DNA of 37,718 nt from Hypsibius dujardini (lineage: Eukaryota; Tardigrada; Eutardigrada; Parachela; Hypsibiidae). A program made the position numbers and the translations under genes. Position 1 is the first letter of the stretch; the number at the start of each line of letters is the position of its first letter. The stretch spans positions 10,004 to 47,721 of the forward strand of contig LRSR01012248.1 in NCBI GenBank assembly GCA_001579985.1, given 5' to 3'. Shown here piece by piece: positions 19,245 to 30,714 of the stretch. Below the pieces are notes generated by a model. It saw nothing but the letters and a program-made list of their open reading frames with translations. It was not told where the DNA came from and ran no database searches.

Positions 19245-22200
19245 GTCTATCTGTCTGTCTGTCTGTCTGTCTGCCTATCTGTCTGTTTGTTTCTCTCTAC
19301 CTCACTGTCTGCCTTTCTCTCTGTCTTTTTGTCTTTCTGATTGTCTTTTCGTTTGTCGATTTGTCGGTCTGTCTACTTATCTATCTGTCTGAATTGATGC
19401 CCGACAGGATGTCTGTTTGAACAGCGGTGCAATGAGTGCATTGTATCACTGACTCCGGACCTAAATGACTGTTTGCGTATGTCTCATTTGTGGGTATTTA
19501 CGGTTATCCCAATTGTTTTCAAAATCAATAGGGCTTTACAGTTTGCGAAGATCATAATGATGATTTTTTTTCTCTTGCAGAACTATGCCTCGGTGATTTG
19601 CGGCGCCAAAGTCACCACCCACAACCCGGAGTTGGAAAATGCCGGCGCCATCCTCACCTCCAACCGCGACGACTACATGCTCAACCCGTGCAAGGTCCCG
19701 CGAAAGTATTTCATCGTAGAGCTCTGCGAGTCCGTCCACGTGCACGGCTTCGACATTGGCAACCTGGAGCTCTTCTCCAACGTCCCCAAGGCCATCCAGG
19801 TGTTCGGCTCGGCGCGCTATCCCTCCAGGGACTGGGTGGACTTCGGTCGGTACGAGATGAAGGAAGCGCGAACCATGCAAAACTTTACCGCACCCCTCGG
19901 AACCGGTTTTGTCAAATTTGTTCGGGTGGAAATGCTGGTAAGTGGGAAGATCTGTCTGTCCATACAATGTCAATGGTCGATTGACTGATTGATTGACTAC
20001 CCTTGACAGGGGTGAAAATTAGAAAACTACTGTATTTTCGCGTTAGACAGGGACAGTGTAAGAGCTGTGGAACGTTTAATCGGCCACGCGGCGCTTGTGC
20101 TGTGTGGACGGTGCACACAAGCCGTGCACACGTTCCACTCCACTGCGACTGTCCCTGTCTAACGCGAAAATACAGTACCGTTTCTTAGTTTTTTAATGAT
20201 GCAAAAAATCTGATTTTTTTTCTAGTGATAGAAAGGGAGATTGGAATCTTCCTACGCTTTCAAACTTAAACTACCATCACAAAAACATTGTGCAAGCAAC
20301 ACGATGAGCTATTTTGAAAATTATTATGAATATGGCGCTACTAAAATGAATCAAACAGAAGTAATTTTGAGTTTTTCCACGTAAAATCATTCCCCGTACC
20401 ATATGTATTCAATCAATCACCACGGTATCATTTTCTCCTTTTTCAGGAGCACTACGGGAAGGAACACTACTGCCCCATCACCGTCTTTCGCGTGTACGGC
20501 GCCAGCATGGTGGAGGAGTACGTCGACTCGGTGGACGATGACGAAGCCGACGCAGCGGAAAGTTTGCATCAGTTGGAAGACGGCGGCCAGTCATCCAGCG
20601 GTGGTAGTGCTGGGGAGGACGCTTATATGGAAAAGGACAAATGGGGCAATCAGGGACTGACAGATTCCGCGGCGGTCAATCCAATCACAATGGCGAAAGA
20701 TTTGGTGGTGTCGTTCATGAAAAAGGCCGCCTCAAGCGGGTACAATCTGATTAATGGCGCGACCAGGCAGAATTCCACGCCAGCTCCGTGTCGGAACACC
20801 ACCGCTGTGATCACTGTAAGAATCCGATAAATATTCAGACATTCGGATGGACAGATAAATGGGCAGATAGACACACAGACCGACCGATTGATAGGCAAAG
20901 GGACAAGCTGTTAGGCAGACGGACCGATGAACAGACATACAGATAAACAGATAAACAGATAAACAGACAGGAAGACGGACAGACAACACACCGACAGACA
21001 GGCATACACAACTAACGCTTATTTTATGCAGTCTCTTCGCTCAAACGAATCGGAAGCACGGAACGAAACCCACCCGTCCTCCGCCGACATTGCTCCCAGC
21101 TCCCCACTCCTCTCCCTCTGTTTCGACAGCGACGAAGGCTGGGATGTGGCTACCGTCACCTGCCAATACGTCTGGTGTCTGTTCCAAGCCTCCAAAGCGT
21201 CCCTTTCATTCTGCCCCGGTGTCGGCAACGTCTCCAGACACCACGCTGACACCACCTCCGCTGTTCAGTCTCTTCCGTGTGATCCGCAGCCGGAAGACGT
21301 GGTGGACAAGGTCCCCAAGGACCCTCTGCGAAGTGTCCCGGCAGCTCATGAAACCGTTGCGGAGAATCTCTCCGCAATTGAAGAAGCCGTTCATCCAGTG
21401 AAGATTCCGGCGGACGACGCCAGTGTGTTGTCGACCGTCGATCCGAAAGCTTCCAAATTTGTGGGAGTGAAGGAGAAGGAGCAACCGATGGTGCTGGTGA
21501 ACACGGTGGCCACACCAACGGCGCCGGAGAAAGTGGAAGAAGCTGCACCGGTTGAAGGTGTCCCGGCGGCGGGGACTGGGAAGACAGCAACGACGACACC
21601 GGTGGTAGGGTCACCACTGCCTCTGCTGAATACTACTGCGACGGAGACGTTGGCTGTTCCTGTGCCGGCCATTACGACCGGCGTGCCCGGTCAGAAGGAG
21701 TCTGTGTTTGTGCGGCTGGGCAATCGGTTGAAGACGCTCGAGTTGAATATGTCGCTGAGCGGGCAGTATCTGCATGAGCTGAGCCGGCGTTTCAAGAAAC
21801 AGGTATGACGGATTGAGGAGAGATGAAACGGGTTGTAACGAAAACGTCGAGGGTACGACTTATCTGGTTGAGTCGGAAGCAAATGCCGGGAAAGTTTGAA
21901 GCTTCCGTTTTCTCGAATTAAAATTACGGATGGAAAAACTGAACCTCTGCTTCAGCAAAAACATTCGGATCGATCACAGAAATCAGAAGCCGTTTTCGTC
22001 TCCTTCCTGCTCGCCTGTAAGAGTTACGTTCTCTTGTTTTCAGGGCGAGGACAGCGCGAAGAATTTCACCATCCTATTCGGCAAACTCACCGACCTCTCT
22101 GTCAGCGAGACGGACCTCCAATCCGTCCTCCTCATTCGACTACGCGACATGGAGACCCGCAACACCCTCTTAGAAACCCAAACCGCGTCAATGCAAGCGC

Positions 22201-22971
22201 AACTTGAGTTCCTCCGGTGGATCGTGCCCGTTGTCTGTGTGGCATCCCTTCTCCTCATCCTGATCTCAGTGGCCGTCGCCGGACTAATCCTCCTTCCCCG
22301 CTACATCCGCGGGTTGGTACTCGCGGAGAGCCAACGTCAGCACGCACACAGCCAGACAAACGGATTCAAGCCTTCAGTACTGACGGTGTCCAATGGATTT
22401 CAGCCTCCCCGGCCGCCCGTTCCGCCTCCGGTCTACCAGTTCCCCTTGTCGCTGGAAGAGTCCCTGATTACACCGATCGTGAAGAAGAAGCATAAAAAAC
22501 ATAAGAAACCGCATGTCGAGGTAGGCAGAAGGCGTGCTGAACAGATAAACACGTAAACTGACAGACATAGACAAATAGACACCGACAAGAAGACACACAG
22601 ACGATTAGACGGACAGACAGACACATAGCCAGACAGACAGACACATAGCCAGACAGACAGACAAACAGACACATAGCCAGACAGACAAACAAACAGACAC
22701 ATAGCCAGACAGACAGACAAACAGGCAGGGGACAAGCAGACAGACAGAGAGATATGGATAGACAGATGGAGAAATAGGCGGAGAAAATCCTTACCTTATG
22801 TTGCTCACGTTGATGGTTGGAACTGGAAGCTTCACCCTTCTCTTGGTGTTTCAGGGCGAGAACAATGCGAAGAGTACCGAGGTGATTGAGAGGTCGTTCG
22901 ACCACTCGTTCTCCCCACCACGGGTCGTCCCGGGACGGTCTCCAGATGATTTGTCACCGAAGCAGCAATAA
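17594..22971 (+). CDS. SUCO: SUN domain-containing ossification factor-like protein, 897 aa
   Basis: ER/nuclear-envelope membrane glycoprotein of the SLP1/SUCO branch of SUN proteins. Exons: 17594-17652, 18008-18410, 18633-18773, 19581-19937, 20447-20815, 21032-21802, 22044-22520, 22855-22971 (TAA); all GT..AG, 2694 nt in frame. Residues 1-19 are a signal peptide ([18 protein letters not shown]). A Pro/Thr/Ser-rich segment and [11 protein letters not shown] follow. The SUN domain is about 202-345, with [38 protein letters not shown] and [21 protein letters not shown] Thr/Val/Pro-rich stretch leads to the diagnostic [20 protein letters not shown] at about 666. A coiled-coil stretch, a membrane segment at about 760-784 and a basic KKKHKKHKK tail follow. 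Residues at the exon 3/4 junction read NYA twice. Assignment is very secure; organism-specific function is inferred from the family. Confidence 0.93.
19178..19395 (+). repeat. (TGTC)n run in SUCO intron 3
   Basis: Long, nearly pure TGTC run followed by degenerate copies. It marks the left breakpoint of the interval missing from the truncated duplicate. Confidence 0.95.
20030..20175. mobile_element. 146-bp MITE with 28-bp perfect terminal inverted repeats, TA target site
   Basis: Terminal inverted repeats 20030-20057 and 20148-20175 are perfect reverse complements beginning CTGTATTTTCGCG. TA flanks each end (20028-20029, 20176-20177). It lies in SUCO intron 4 between exons 4 and 5, has no coding capacity, and is absent from the equivalent spot in the duplicate (around 13231). 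TA targets suggest mobilisation by a Tc1/mariner-related transposase, which is an inference. Confidence 0.92.
20835..21005 (+). repeat. (ACAG)n-rich run in SUCO intron 5
   Basis: Degenerate ACAGACAG/GATAAACA run filling most of the 216-nt intron 5, opposite in polarity to the TGTC run of intron 3. Confidence 0.9.
22558..22765 (+). repeat. (ACAG)n run with CATAGCC spacer in SUCO intron 7
   Basis: Repeats of ACAGACACATAGCCAGACAG. The copy number differs between this gene and the duplicate (15475-15615), the main length difference in this part. Confidence 0.9.
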
Positions 22972-23284
22972 CCGTAGCGAAACCACTATACAAATCACAA
23001 ATCTGATCTGTTGCTCAAGAGCGTTTGCTTGATAATTTTTCGTTTTGATGACACGCGTTCCTAATTTAAAGTTGTTGTATGTTGTCTTGTGACTGCGGGG
23101 TGTGCGTTGATTTTGCGTTCCGGTCCCTCGCGCTGGTACACTCGGAAGTCCTCCTTATCAAGAAGGAAGTTAGTTTTTAACATCTAAATTATAAGTTTTG
23201 TGTACTTTTTGTCTTTCACAGCCAAAGCGAGTCGACGTGGAAATAATGGCCAGAAGCAACAATGCATGAGTGTTACTAATAATG

Positions 23285-23290
23285 AATAAA
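23285..23290 (+). terminator. Polyadenylation signal AATAAA of SUCO
   Basis: AATAAA about 314 nt after the stop. A CTTTCACAG acceptor-like site at 23212-23220 raises the option of a 3'-UTR intron. Confidence 0.6.
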
Positions 23291-23529
23291 ATGAAAATTT
23301 TAAGCCATTGTATGACCTGTCGAACGAATGTACTGCTGTAGTAGTTTGAATATAGCGTATTAGTCGGTGGTCTCAGTTGTCGAGATGTGAACTTCCCTTT
23401 TGGTCTGTGATGGGATGAATACTATAATTTGTTTGTCTGTCTGTTTGTCTGTCTGTCTGCATGTCTGCATGTCGATCTGTCTAACTGTCTGTTTATCTGT
23501 CTGTCTGTCTGTTGGTCTCTCCATATATA

Positions 23530-23930
23530 TGTCTCTAAGTCGAACAGTCATTCAGTCCAGTCATTTAGTATATTTGTCTGCCTGTCTGTTTGTAGTTTAC
23601 GTTCGGAAAAAAGGCGAAATAATTTGGCGAATCAACGAAATTGGCTTCCAGTGTCTTTGTTTGCTTGTCTGTCTGTCTGTTTGTCTGTCTGTCGGTATAT
23701 CAGTCTGTCTGTTTGTCTGTTTGTTTGTCTCTCCGTTTGTCCGTCTGTCTGTCTGTCTGTCAATATGTCTGTCTGTCGGTATGTATGTCCATATATGTGT
23801 CTAAGTCGAACAGTTATTCAGTCAAATCAATTAGTTATTGTCTGTCTGTCTATTTGTCGTTTACGTCCGGAAAAAAACGAAATAATTGGGCGAATCAACG
23901 AAATTGACTTTCAGTGTCTTGATTATCTGT
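23530..23930 (+). repeat. Two-copy tandem duplication of about 270 bp
   Basis: GTCTCTAAGTCGAACAG at 23530 and GTGTCTAAGTCGAACAG at 23797 begin copies that both run through a CTGT stretch, TTTACGT(T/C)CGGAAAAAA and GCGAATCAACGAAATTG. Convergent intergenic DNA between SUCO and the minus-strand gene at 23938; no gene seen. Confidence 0.85.
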
Positions 23931-23937
23931 CCGATCT

Positions 23938-25637
23938 CTAGTAAATAAGACGCTCCGCCAAAAGCCTCTTGCGTTCCATAATGTCGGTTAGGATCTCAGC
24001 GCCAAATTTGATTTTTAGCGGGTCGAATATCATCGGACTGTTTTCGTAGTGGCAAGACACGATGACCGGGGCTTCCTGCGTTTATGTCAAAAATATGGGA
24101 AACTGAAAATGTTCAAAGGCGGAAAGGCAGGAAAAGGTCGCTGTGAGCCACATGCAGCATCACATACCGGTTTCTTGTTACTACAGACGTCCATCACGAA
24201 AAAGATGGAGCCCGTGGCTTTCGCGACCGGCTGCTTCCGGGTCGGAATGCTCCATGTCGTCTCGAAGATGTAGGCGGTGACCCCGCCCGGCTTGAACTTT
24301 CGCGTCTGCAGTTCGATGTGCACCCGCCAATGCGCTCCCCGCATCCATTTCTGAGTATGTTAACAAATTTAGAAATCCATAAAGCGATTAATATTTATCT
24401 TTTGAAAAACAAACACCAATAGGCAAAGATAAATAAATAAATAAAAATGTCTATATCCTGATAAATATTTCAAATAAATAGATATAAATATAAATATTTA
24501 TAAATATTTATCTTCTGGTAAATATATACATAAATAATTATTACTGTTATACTGGTCGCCGCGGAGGAAGTGTAAAATTTTGCTGTATTTTATTAAATGT
24601 ATTTAATTATTAATTGGTTACGTTTTCGTATTTCCAATTCAAATTGTCATCAAAAGACATGACCAAAAATGCTTTTTCATGCAAGCGGGCAAAGTTATCG
24701 TTCGATCGGGATGAACAATAACAAATCAGACCGAAAATGAAATGTGCAATTTCAAGGTTAATCTTTAAGCTCCGCCCAGTTGCGTGAGAAAAGATTCATA
24801 AAATATTTCTAATATTTCTAACCGGTTCAGCATTAAATTGCTAACAGGAAAGTCTTTGAGGAAAGTAATTTAAAGCAAAAAGAATAAGCCTCAAACATTC
24901 CCGATCATTTTTATAGTTTTTAACACAACCACGCGTGAAAATTCCATCAATCAATCACAGCTCACACACGCGACGAACCTTCAGGAAAAATTCCTCCAGA
25001 TTCGCTATAGCCACATCCACGTTGAATTCGCCATGCGTGATCCATCGAAAGTGTACCGCCTCCTTGGCCTGCTCCACGTTCTCCGCCGCCGTCTCATCTT
25101 CCTTCTTCACCATGAAATCCCAACACGACACCTCACCCCAACGGAGGTTCCCCTTCGCGTCCGCTAGTAAGGTCTCCGGCACCGGCAATTTCGACGGCTT
25201 CGTCTTCCCGGCTCCCTCGGCGGGCGCTTTCTTCCCGTCCAATTTGATAGACTTGACCACGCTAGACAGCGTGTTGCCTTTTCGCGGATCGTCGACCAAC
25301 GGATCGGGCTTGAACATGGACTTTTGCGGGAGACTGCGGAACTCTGTTTCCGGTCGACCAAAAATGTCACGCTGCGGTTTGTAAAAGTAAGCGTTGAAGG
25401 CGGTGTAGTTGTCCATGGCAAAGTCCATGTCGTTCCGATCCAGAGCGTCACTGGGCAGCCGTAAATCAGTCAGTGGTTTCGAATGAACAGCGATCCGAGT
25501 CTGTTCGATATTGGCCAGCGTTTTAGGCGTTTGGGTGGATCGCGGACGTCCGACATCCTCTAGAAACTATTTATGCATTGAATTTGAACATGTTCGTGTT
25601 CTGAATGAAGGATTCTGTCTGTCTGTCTCTCTGTCTC

Positions 25638-25699
<62 letters not shown>

Positions 25700-25910
25700 A
25701 ATGTTGTGAAATTTGTGGGTTTTTACCGGGTGTTAGTTGGGACGATTCAGCATTCTGAATGGGCGTGACCAGAGACGCCGAACTCATTGCTGCTGGTGGC
25801 GGCACGGCGGAACCGGCTGTATACGGTCGGATGCTGGGATCGTCGTCCTCGAAGCTTCGCCGAAGATCTCGTGGTATGGGAATAACATCGTTGTCGTATG
25901 GAATTAGCAT
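23938..25910 (-). CDS. Uncharacterised protein, 361 aa
   Basis: Four exons: 25910-25727, 25559-24979, 24350-24168 and 24075-23938 (TAG), 1086 nt in frame, GT..AG throughout. The start is the first ATG of an open frame that splices in phase; earlier coding exons are not excluded. The N-terminal 60 residues are polar and Pro/Ser-rich. A middle part has DIFGRPETEFRSLPQKSMF and a Lys/Ala/Pro-rich linker, then FRWITHGEFNVDVAIANLEE. The C-terminal part looks globular: WMRGAHWRVHIELQT, TAYIFETTWSIP, GSIFFVMDVC, ending MERKRLLAERLIY. No signal peptide, membrane segment or known catalytic motif is seen, and I do not recognise the family. The exon 2 donor is either GTTCGT at 24978 or GTGTGT at 24969; both keep phase and differ by three residues. 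Intron 2 (629 nt) is A/T-rich. Confidence 0.8.
25617..25699. repeat. (CTGT)n run in intron 1 of the 361-aa gene
   Basis: Almost pure TCTG repeat on the plus strand, so (CAGA)n in the sense of the gene; it fills half of a 167-nt intron. Confidence 0.92.
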
Positions 25911-26535
25911 TTTTAGACGTAGCTGTGTGTGATCCTTTGCCTGCGTTCACTGACGAATCAAGACAAGCACATTTGTTGACTGAGTGTCTGTCCGTCTGCC
26001 CTTGATCTACAGCTCAACCTTGACCCGTAGCAACACAGACAGACAGACAGACAAGCAGACAAAGAGACAATCAGACAGTCAGGCAGACAAACAGACAGGT
26101 AGACAATTGGTCAGACAGCGAAATGATCACTTCGAAACAAAATGTGAAAGTCCTGCACTAATTTTTAGTACAGATAACAAGCTGTGCAAATAATAGCCAA
26201 AAGCAAGCGACAATTTTGCCAAAATAACTGAAATAAAAAACAAACAAATAATGATATTAAGAGGTCTATAAGCTGTAGATATGTGAGCAACGCGACAGGC
26301 AATGGGAAATAAAATGAGCGTTGCTGTAAGAGATGTCCGCGGTGGCAGGATAAACTTTTCAGATCTCTCCGCGGCAGTGAATAAATAATTCTCCAAGATT
26401 TATCATAAACTTTAATCCACACAATGCAGCTGCAGATTCTGGATCACCCACGCCTCCTCCTACTTATACGCGCGCGCGACTTGAGTGTGTATTGTAAACG
26501 CAAAGCAGCTAGCCGCTTCGTTCGCCTTTGTGCTT
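25911..26535. other. Intergenic between BCAT and the 361-aa gene, no gene seen
   Basis: Contains an ACAG/AGACA run at 26034-26120. The two minus-strand genes are head-to-tail about 625 nt apart, so this holds the 3' UTR of BCAT and the promoter of the next gene. I see no convincing AATAAA on the minus strand. Confidence 0.5.
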
Positions 26536-27021
26536 TCATCGACTCTTAACGGCAATTCTCTCGCTCACGGGAACGGTGGCGATGAGCTCGTCAATGTCCA
26601 CAGCCCAAGGGTGTCCACGGACTCGGCCGTAGGTGATGTCGTTGAGGGTGCGCAGGAAGCGACCCGACAGGGAGGCCTTCTCGTTGGGCACGGGGATTTT
26701 GATATTTCGGCCGGCGTAGAGAATGTTGTGAACCGGGCACACAACGCAAGCGGTTCCACAGCCGAAGAATTCGATCAGCTAAAAGTGAGGAAAAATCACG
26801 AATATGAACACGAGAGATACAGAAAAAGAAGACTCCCGTCGCAGCGGAAGAGACAAATAGTGAAATCGAAACAGGCAATAACAGTTTCAAGGGCACGAGG
26901 GACGAGTTTAGTGAATTTAGTGACGAATTTAGTGATCATCGAGACAGATAGTCAGACAGACAGGCAAACAGGCAGACAGAAAGTCAGGCAGGCAGACACA
27001 CAGACAGACACACACACAGTC

Positions 27022-27082
<61 letters not shown>

Positions 27083-30000
27083 GGCATACTGTATACACAG
27101 ACAGATAAAGAGAAGGACAAACAGACAGTCAGACAGACAGAAAAACATACAAAGAGAAACTAGACATGCAGGTAGATCGACAAAACACAGATAGGCAAAA
27201 AAAGAGACAGACAGGTTTGACCAATGCCGTGGTAACTTTCCAGTCACTGCAGTCACTGATAAGGCGTAAAAAGAATGGAAATGGAGATTTACTCGTTTTT
27301 GTTCCACGGCCTTCTCGATATCCCCCATTGTGAAGTTTCTTTCCGACACCTTAAATTCACCCTGAAAACAAAATTTAAAATGCGCATGGCCCGCCAAAAT
27401 GCATTAACTTGGTTTTGTCTTACCCATTCGCGCGACAGCGCCAACAGACTGTTCCTCGTCACACCCGGCAGAATTAGCCCGTCCAGCGGGGCCGTCACCA
27501 GTTCCTTCTCTGCAAAAGCCGATAAGACGATAATACTTTTCACCGCCCTGACTGATGCGCACTCTATCGTGAGACGTGATCAAATTTACCGCCGTTTTCG
27601 TTGATCCAAAAGACCATGACATTCATTGTGCCGACCTCGGTGACCTGGTGGTCGTCCCCATGGAGCCACAGCACCTGCTGGCAGCCCTGCTTCTCCGCCT
27701 CCTTCTGCACGTGGATGGTCGGCGCGTAATTACTGCAAACAGGCAGATAGACAAATAAAATACGTTACGCTGAAAGAAACTTCCAGTGACTAGATTTCGC
27801 ACGCATAAAGCTCGTGCCAGGTATGACTTTGCTCCCATTGCCTCCCTCCACTGTACTCGTACCTGCCCATCTTGTAGGCGCCGGCGCCGCCAGGCCATGA
27901 CCGGACGTGTTGCGGGTCGGCCAGCAGCGAAACCGGTTTCAATCCAGTTGGAAAATACTGCGGAAATCAATTCAGATATAAAATCAGTGCTGATTTCGTC
28001 TTGTAAAATGAGGCCACTTCCAGGAAAATAATTACATTTTTGAATATTTATTTAACTATTTGTTTAAATATTTATTTATTTCAACGAAATGATTTTAAAA
28101 CTTTTAAAATATGTCACACTATTTAAAATATATTTCGGGATTTTAAGTACCTGCAAGTGAAAAAGCATCAACTGCACTTTTTGTGACGTTAGATAAAAAT
28201 AAAAATTTATGCCACTCTGAGGATATTTTAATGAAGAGAAAAATGAATGCATTGTTTTTTGGTTTTTTTTTCTTATTTGAAGAATAAGACTTTAAAGCAT
28301 AATAAAATATCAAAAATAATTTCGGAATTTAAAATATGAAGGTATATCAATTCATATCAATCAATCAATCAATCAGGTATAAATTGTTCTTTTCCTGATT
28401 TTAAATAAAATAAGAATATATCTAAAGTAATGTAAAATGACAAAGTCTATCGGCAGTTATTTTTAATTTCTTTTGGTTTCAATATATCACAGCATATAGA
28501 AAACGAAACATTAAAAGCGACTGGACCGCGAACAAAATCCGAAAATAAAAACAGAATAAAATGCCATCACATCAAGTACCAGTACAGTACTTACCGGTCC
28601 GACCGGGCCGGTTATCACGTACAGCAGCGCCTCCTTGGAGCGTGCGACACCGAGGGTGCCCTCCGTACCGATGAATGTGGGGCGGACGTAGAGGCTGCTG
28701 GCGGGACTCTGCGGGACCCAACTGCGGTCCGCGTCGATGAGCTGAGCGATGCAGCGCGTGAGCTCGTTGCCGTCGAAATCCTAATCCCACACAACACAAA
28801 CTATGAGCATGTGACGCGGGGGGGGGTGTCATATGTGTAGTGTGTCAACAAGACACTAAAAAGTCGCCCCCAACAGAGCGAACCGCAAAAATCAATAATA
28901 CCCCTACATCAATCAATCAATCAATCGACCGATAAATACATCAACCAACCAACCAATCAATCAAGTGATAAATACATCAACCAATCAATAAAAACATCAA
29001 TCAATCAATCAACTGCGGTCCGCGTCGATGAGCTCGTTACCGTCGAAATCCTAATTCCACACAACACAAACTATGAGCATGTGACGCGGGGGGGAGTGTG
29101 TCATATGTGTAGTGTGTCAACAAGACACTAAAAAGTCGCCCCCAACAGAGCGAACCGCAAAAATCAATAATACCCCTACATCAACCAATCAATCGATCAA
29201 CCGATGTATTCATATGTTGAGTCTCTAGGTAATGTAAAATTAATTCCCTGAAATTGAGAATGAAATTGTATTCTAACAAAACAGTGTTATAATTATTTTA
29301 CAAAAAAATACAACTTTCAAAATAACGTTTCAGAAACCTGCCAAACAGGCAGGGGACCTGACCGGAAGACTGGTTCGCTTGGCGGAAGTCTGCATCCGTT
29401 CCATGTTCTGGTCCGGTCGAAACAGCCGAACTTTCCCATCATCCCCGTAGTATGCTTTCATCCCTTCGAACAGCTACAAAAAAAAAGAAAAATACGTCTA
29501 GAATTAAAATTATAAATACACTCCAAATGATTGGCGTTCCGGTACGGGTAAAACTTTTAAGTTGACGCACTCGAGACTGTAGGGGGCGCCACTTGCTTGT
29601 TTGCACAAAAATCGCTTCAGTTGCGACATGTGCGCCCCCTGTTTCCCTCGCTGCGTCAACTTAAAAACGATTTTGCCAGTGAGTCAACTTAAAAGTTTTA
29701 CCTCGTACCTCTAATGCGTAATGTAAAACCTTGGCCGCCGGGTGCAGTTCAATATTCCTAATCGGTCCGATACGCGGCACACCCCATCCTGCAAAACATT
29801 CTAAATAAATAGGGCAAGCAAAGGGGAACCCTGAAATAGTAGAAATATTAATTACCATGAGATTCCGACCAGGCGACATCGAGCATATGATCGGAAAAAT
29901 GCCGGCCGAAAATAAGTTTCCCAAAGTCCGGCTTCTTTTGTAGTTTTTTGGAACTGTGCAGTTCCAGATCTTGATGCTGCAGACAAATTCAGTTAAGTCG

Positions 30001-30714
30001 GTCCAGTTAAGTCAGTCCAGTTAAGTCGGTCGAGTCAAGGACGAGGTACGCAGAGACCGGACGTGTTGTTTAAATAACATTGTTTTAATTTAAATAAAAT
30101 ATCAAATAAAAAAATAAGTGCATCGATACACGTAATTTTTATTTAATGTAAAAAAATATCTTATCTAAAAGAAAAAACCACACTTTCAGCTTTTAAAATG
30201 CATTTAAATAAAATTTAAAATAAAATATTTCAATACATAAAAGTAAATCTAGTGATTTTACATAATATATGCTTTTAGATGTCGGCTTGTAATTTTGTGA
30301 CATGAAACAAAATTAAATCAAAAGTTATTTAGAATCAAAAGCAGGTTTTGTTTTTGAACTATTTAAAATATATTTAAACAACACTCACAGTGCAGACCTT
30401 GCAGTGCAAGTCAAAAGTAATTACGGCTCTTGAATTCTCCCACTTATTCCGCCCGTCAATTGATTGATTGCCGTAGAAAAAGATTATTTGCACAATCAAA
30501 TCAATCTATCGATCACTTGTACCTTGAAATGCCTGGGATCGCTGCCGCCACTAAAGTGCGTAGCTGCCGATGCATAGGAGCGTCCGTCGGTCAATTGCAC
30601 CAAAACCTGAAAGCATCATCACATAGGACGTCGAAAAAATGCAACTGCCAAAAAACACTCACTTACGGGTTGGAGTTTGTCGGAGCGGAAGCTTGCTTTG
30701 CGGAGTGCCTGCAT
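26536..30714 (-). CDS. BCAT: Branched-chain amino-acid aminotransferase, mitochondrial, 421 aa
   Basis: PLP enzyme (fold type IV) that transaminates Leu, Ile and Val with 2-oxoglutarate. Exons: 30714-30667, 30606-30523, 29976-29856, 29788-29709, 29473-29363, 28780-28595, 27957-27863, 27732-27590, 27509-27424, 27361-27293, 26778-26536 (TGA); 1266 nt in frame. The start ATG follows an in-frame TGA 21 nt upstream. The N-terminus [16 protein letters not shown] has the basic, acid-poor look of a mitochondrial presequence. Landmarks are [32 protein letters not shown], the PLP lysine in YKMGSNY (K239), [17 protein letters not shown] and GTACVVCPV with the redox CxxC pair (C352, C355). In KMGSNY a serine replaces the first glycine of the usual KxGGNY. 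Length and order match animal BCAT1/2. Very secure. Confidence 0.97.
26943..27165. repeat. (ACAG)n run in BCAT intron 10
   Basis: Long, nearly pure ACAG repeat at 27020-27082 with degenerate flanks. It reads (CTGT)n in the sense of BCAT. Confidence 0.93.
28013..28594. repeat. BCAT intron 6, source of the inverted copy at 5798-6382
   Basis: A/T-rich intron sequence whose reverse complement is recognisable at 5798-6382, including the shared TTCCTGGAAGTGGC edge. Long A/T words and an ATCAATCAATCAATCA run lie in the middle. No exon is seen. Confidence 0.85.
28990..29175 (-). repeat. Third partial copy of BCAT exon 6, inside BCAT intron 5
   Basis: Minus-strand copy of the intron 5 end and the first part of exon 6 (exon part about 29064 to 29012), lying upstream of the real exon 6. 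Twenty-one nt are missing between two AGCTCA words. It ends at GACCGCAGTT and runs into TTGA repeats, with no donor. The acceptor TTAG is retained, so it could act as a decoy splice acceptor. Confidence 0.85.
29541..29709. mobile_element. 169-bp MITE forming most of BCAT intron 4
   Basis: The perfect 19-bp inverted repeats are 29548-29566 and 29683-29701 (GTAAAACTTTTAAGTTGAC). They extend outward, with a 1-nt slip, to GGTACG at 29541-29546 and CGTACC at 29704-29709. The centre has a second foldback around AGGGGGCGC. On the minus strand the terminal GGTACG is the last base of BCAT exon 4 plus its GT donor. The element covers 168 of the 235 intron bases. Confidence 0.85.
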
